Shown here piece by piece: positions 61,150 through 64,000 of a stretch of 64,000 bases of DNA. Location of the stretch: assembly GCA_934371915.1 (NCBI GenBank), contig CAKROE010000001.1, positions 1 to 64,000 of the forward strand, given 5' to 3'. The number at the start of each line of letters is the position of its first letter. The stretch's first letter is position 1. The notes beneath the pieces are model-generated. The model saw only the letters and a list, made by a program, of their open reading frames with translations, made no database searches and had not been told where the DNA came from. This stretch comes from an uncultured Blautia sp. (GTDB lineage Bacteria; Bacillota; Clostridia; Lachnospirales; Lachnospiraceae). The translations under genes were made by a program, and so were the position numbers.

Positions 61150-62256
61150 ATGAAAATGATGAACAAAAGATTCAAACCGGCAGTTGCTGCAGTGATGACA
61201 GGAGCAATTTTAGCAGGAACAGCAGTATGTCCGATGACTGCATTTGCAGCAGATGCAGTAGATCTGAATTCTATGACACTGGATGATATCACAGCAAAGG
61301 CAAAAGAAGAAGGTGATGTAGAATCTGTCGGTATGCCGGATTCCTGGGCAAACTGGGGACAGACCTGGCAGGATCTGAATGACAAATATGGTATCACACA
61401 TGCTGACTCTGACATGTCTTCCGCAGAAGAACTTCAGATGTTCCAGACAGAAGGCGAAAAAGGAACAAAGGACATCGGTGATGTCGGACAGGCATTTGGT
61501 GCACAGGCAGTGGATGAAGATCTGGTACAGGGATACAAAACTTCCTACTGGGACAGCGTTCCGGACTGGGCAAAAGGTGAAGACGGAAAATGGATGATCG
61601 CTTATACCGGTGCAACAACCTTCCTTACAAATACAGATGAAGTAGAAAATGCACCGACTTCATGGGCAGACATCAAAGATGGTGATTATACGGTAGCACT
61701 TGGAGATATCAACGGCGGAAATGCACAGGCAGCAGTCATCGCCTCTGCTTATGCATTTGGTGGAGATCTTGACAACCTTGACCCGGCATTTGAATTCTGG
61801 ACACAGCTGGCAGAAGACGGACGTATCAATACTCTGGACATCCTTCAGCAGAACTTTGAAACAGGTGAGATTCCGGTAGGTGTAATCTGGAGCTTCACAG
61901 CAATCCCGTACAAAGATCAGATCACAAAATACAAACTTCAGGCAAACATCCCGACAGATGGATCCATCATGAGCGGATATGCTTCCGTAATCAATAAATA
62001 TGCACCGCATCCATGTGCAGCAGCTCTGGCAAGAGAATATATCTTCAGTGATGAAGGACAGGCAAATCTGGCAGCAGCAGGTGCGATCCCGACAAGAACC
62101 GATGTAGAAATTCCGGAAGATATCCAGAATGCAACCTTCAAATCAGAAGATTATGCAAACGCAATTCCGATGGAAGATACAGAAGCTTATACAAAAGCCT
62201 GCGAAACTGTTGTAGAAAGATGGCAGGAAGAAATCACCCCACTTCTGGTTCAGTAA
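61150..62256 (+). CDS. ABC importer substrate-binding protein (polyamine/iron-type, SBP_bac family)
   Basis: 368 residues. Signal peptide ending near MTAFAADA, no lipobox. The body resembles PotD/AfuA-type binding proteins (WANWGQTWQDLNDKYG, TDVEIPEDIQNATFK). Followed by two permeases and an ATPase with overlapping starts, so it is one operon. Substrate (polyamine, iron chelate or thiamine-like) cannot be decided. GGAGG precedes the ATG. Confidence 0.85.
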   Translation: MKMMNKRFKPAVAAVMTGAILAGTAVCPMTAFAADAVDLNSMTLDDITAKAKEEGDVESVGMPDSWANWGQTWQDLNDKYGITHADSDMSSAEELQMFQTEGEKGTKDIGDVGQAFGAQAVDEDLVQGYKTSYWDSVPDWAKGEDGKWMIAYTGATTFLTNTDEVENAPTSWADIKDGDYTVALGDINGGNAQAAVIASAYAFGGDLDNLDPAFEFWTQLAEDGRINTLDILQQNFETGEIPVGVIWSFTAIPYKDQITKYKLQANIPTDGSIMSGYASVINKYAPHPCAAALAREYIFSDEGQANLAAAGAIPTRTDVEIPEDIQNATFKSEDYANAIPMEDTEAYTKACETVVERWQEEITPLLVQ

Positions 62257-63107
62257 TGAAAAAACAAAAATATATTTATCTGCTGGCACTGCTTCCTTTT
62301 CTGGCGGTTGCCGTGCTGTATGAGATCGTACCGCTACTGAGCGTGATCGGAAACAGTTTTATTCCGGATGGCGGAAGCGGTTTTTCACTGGAAAACTACG
62401 AAAAAATTTTTACAAAACTTCTTTATCAAAAAGCAATCATCAACAGTCTGAAAATATCACTGACTTCTTCGCTGATCGGTATGGTGGTCGCTTTTCTGGG
62501 AGCGAAAGCAATACATAATCACACCGGAAAACTCAGCACAGCTTTTACGACGGTGTTAAATATGGTGTCAAACTTTGCCGGAGTGCCGCTTGCTTTTTCC
62601 TATATGATACTTCTCGGAAATGCAGGATTTATGGTACATGTGGGACAGAAACTTGGCATTCAGGGACTGGCGAATTACAATTTGTATACATCTGGCGGAA
62701 TGAGCATGATTTATGTGTACTTCCAGATTCCACTTGCGACACTGCTTCTTGTTCCTGCATTTGAGGGAATCCGAAGAGAATGGAAAGAAGCCGTTGCACT
62801 TCTTGGCGGAAATATGACCTGTTTCTGGACAAAGGTCGGGATTCCTGTGCTGATGCCGGGAATCCTTGGTACGTTCAGTGTACTTTTTGCAAATGCACTT
62901 GCTGCATATGCAACCGTTTATGCGCTGATGATGAATAATATTTCCCTGCTTCCGATTCAGATTGCAGGAAGCTTTGTCGGGGAGGTTAAGCTGAAACCGG
63001 GACTTGGTGGTGCGTTGTCAGTTGTGATGATGGCATTGATGGTCATTATGATCTTTGTGACAAACGGAATCAGCAGACAGTTTCAGAAAGGAGTGAAGAA
63101 GGCATGA
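62256..63107 (+). CDS. ABC importer permease, polyamine/iron-type
   Basis: 283 residues, six helices, coupling loop EGIRREWKEAVALLGGNMTCFWTKVGIP. The ATG shares its first base with the SBP stop codon; a longer in-frame start inside the SBP gene is not needed. Confidence 0.88.
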   Translation: MKKQKYIYLLALLPFLAVAVLYEIVPLLSVIGNSFIPDGGSGFSLENYEKIFTKLLYQKAIINSLKISLTSSLIGMVVAFLGAKAIHNHTGKLSTAFTTVLNMVSNFAGVPLAFSYMILLGNAGFMVHVGQKLGIQGLANYNLYTSGGMSMIYVYFQIPLATLLLVPAFEGIRREWKEAVALLGGNMTCFWTKVGIPVLMPGILGTFSVLFANALAAYATVYALMMNNISLLPIQIAGSFVGEVKLKPGLGGALSVVMMALMVIMIFVTNGISRQFQKGVKKA

Positions 63108-63895
63108 CAGAGAGAAAAAAAGGTTCGGCAACAGTAATGCTGGTCCTGATCGCATACCTGCTCCTTCCACTGATCGTGACTGTCGTTTATTCACTTTTTG
63201 ATAAATGGACAGAAATTGTCCCACATGGATTCTCTGTAAAAAGTTATGTGGAACTGTTCCAGGATCCGGAGTTTTTGCTGTGCATTCTCAGAAGCCTGAT
63301 CGTATGTGTGGTACCGATCGTGCTGACCACAGTGATTATACTTCTGGCAATGTTTGTAACCACATTGTACTTTCCGAAGCTTGATAAATACGTACAGATC
63401 ATTTGTATGATTCCGTATACGATACAGGGAGTTATTCTTTCAGTCAGCATTCTGGCAGCGTATGTGCGCTCGGATACATTTTTGTCAAACCGTATGGTCA
63501 TGCTGTTTGGTGCATACAGTGTCATTATCATGCCGTACATTTATCAGGGAATCAAAAACGGAATGCTGACGGTCAATGTCCATACACTGGTTGAGGCGGC
63601 GGAAATGCTTGGCTGTTCACGAATTTATGCATTTTTTAAAGTAGTCGTTCCGAATCTGATTTCATCGGTGATTGTTTCTTCACTTCTGGCGGTGGGAATT
63701 ATCTTTGGAGATTATGTGTTGGTGCGAAATCTTACCGGAACATCTTTCCAGAACATGCAGATTTACCTTTACCAGACCATGAAATCGGACAGTATGAAAG
63801 CAAGCGCGGTGTTTGTAGTGATTATGGCAATCACATTTCTCATTGCAGCCGTTACCTTATATCTGAAAAATCGCAGCAGAAAAGAAGATAAGTAA
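63104..63895 (+). CDS. ABC importer permease, polyamine/iron-type
   Basis: 263 residues, six helices, coupling loop VHTLVEAAEMLGCSRIYAFFKVVVPNL. ATGA overlap with the upstream permease. Confidence 0.88.
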   Translation: MTERKKGSATVMLVLIAYLLLPLIVTVVYSLFDKWTEIVPHGFSVKSYVELFQDPEFLLCILRSLIVCVVPIVLTTVIILLAMFVTTLYFPKLDKYVQIICMIPYTIQGVILSVSILAAYVRSDTFLSNRMVMLFGAYSVIIMPYIYQGIKNGMLTVNVHTLVEAAEMLGCSRIYAFFKVVVPNLISSVIVSSLLAVGIIFGDYVLVRNLTGTSFQNMQIYLYQTMKSDSMKASAVFVVIMAITFLIAAVTLYLKNRSRKEDK

Positions 63896-63952
63896 AAGAA
63901 AACTGTACAGACATGCGCAGACAGCAAAATTACAGGAAAGACAGAAAAATTT

Positions 63953-64000
63953 ATGGGATATATACGTTTTGAAAATATTGTAAAAAATTTCGGCGATACA
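63953..64000 (+). CDS. ABC importer ATPase (partial, N-terminus only)
   Basis: 16 codons before the window end read MGYIRFENIVKNFGDT, the usual opening of PotA/AfuC-type ATPases. ATG preceded by AGGAAAG. Continues beyond the window. Confidence 0.75.
   Translation, partial: MGYIRFENIVKNFGDT

Noticed and set aside
1-64000. rRNA, tRNA, phage or transposase genes
   Set aside because: No conserved T-loop-type sequences, rRNA cores, integrase or transposase motifs were found on either strand.

Overview
The window looks like chromosomal DNA of a low-to-moderate GC Gram-positive anaerobe, most probably a Lachnospiraceae (Clostridia) gut bacterium. This is inferred from several things: strong AGGAGG-type ribosome sites with frequent GTG/TTG starts; a Clostridia-type fab/acc operon using FabK and a fused AccD-AccA carboxyltransferase; BspA-type leucine-rich-repeat surface protein; NhaC antiporter; ECF and Nik-type metal importers. 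I saw no rRNA, tRNA, phage, transposase or CRISPR. Nearly all gene starts were re-chosen by ribosome-site position where the longest frame was implausible.

Layout. 0-7.4 kb: tail of a surface protein, a 7TM-GGDEF diguanylate cyclase, then a tight set of an alpha/beta hydrolase, a condensation/acyltransferase-like membrane protein, two tiny proteins, a transglutaminase-like protein, a PAP2 phosphatase and acylphosphatase. 7.4-13.3 kb: a 33-bp tandem repeat ahead of a DUF4143-type ATPase, then a 1444-residue LRR surface protein. 13.3-18 kb: EamA transporter, histidine phosphatase, larE (sulfur transferase for the nickel-pincer cofactor), tcdA, and an acidic secreted protein. 18-24.7 kb (minus strand): pyruvate kinase, ClC channel, and a complete CsoR-controlled copper operon (csoR, 48-residue membrane protein, membrane-anchored HMA protein, copA with a CopZ-like tail). 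24.7-25.85 kb: a gene-free minisatellite-like repeat region. 25.8-29.9 kb: MATE exporter behind a putative attenuator, voltage-gated K+ channel, AEC transporter.

30-47.3 kb is the most unusual part. It holds an 816-residue methyltransferase / AstE-AspA-type deacylase / methyltransferase fusion, a LysR regulator, a NikABCDE-like importer, a DJ-1/PfpI protein lacking the usual cysteine, an ECF cobalt/nickel importer (CbiMN-Q-O) and a second Nik/Opp-type importer. The ECF operon and the second ABC operon carry the same 13-bp element at exactly the same distance from the -35 box, suggesting one shared regulator. A coherent reading is metal (Ni/Co) acquisition, possibly through a methylated chelator processed by the fusion enzyme; this is inference.

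47.3-51.6 kb: PLP-dependent Cys/Met lyase with NhaC, GntR/FCD regulator, unknown protein. 51.6-61 kb: one long type II fatty-acid synthesis operon (fabH, acpP, fabK, fabD, fabG, fabF, accB, fabZ, accC, accDA) behind a strong promoter with a FabT-like palindrome. 61-64 kb: a polyamine/iron-type ABC importer running off the window.
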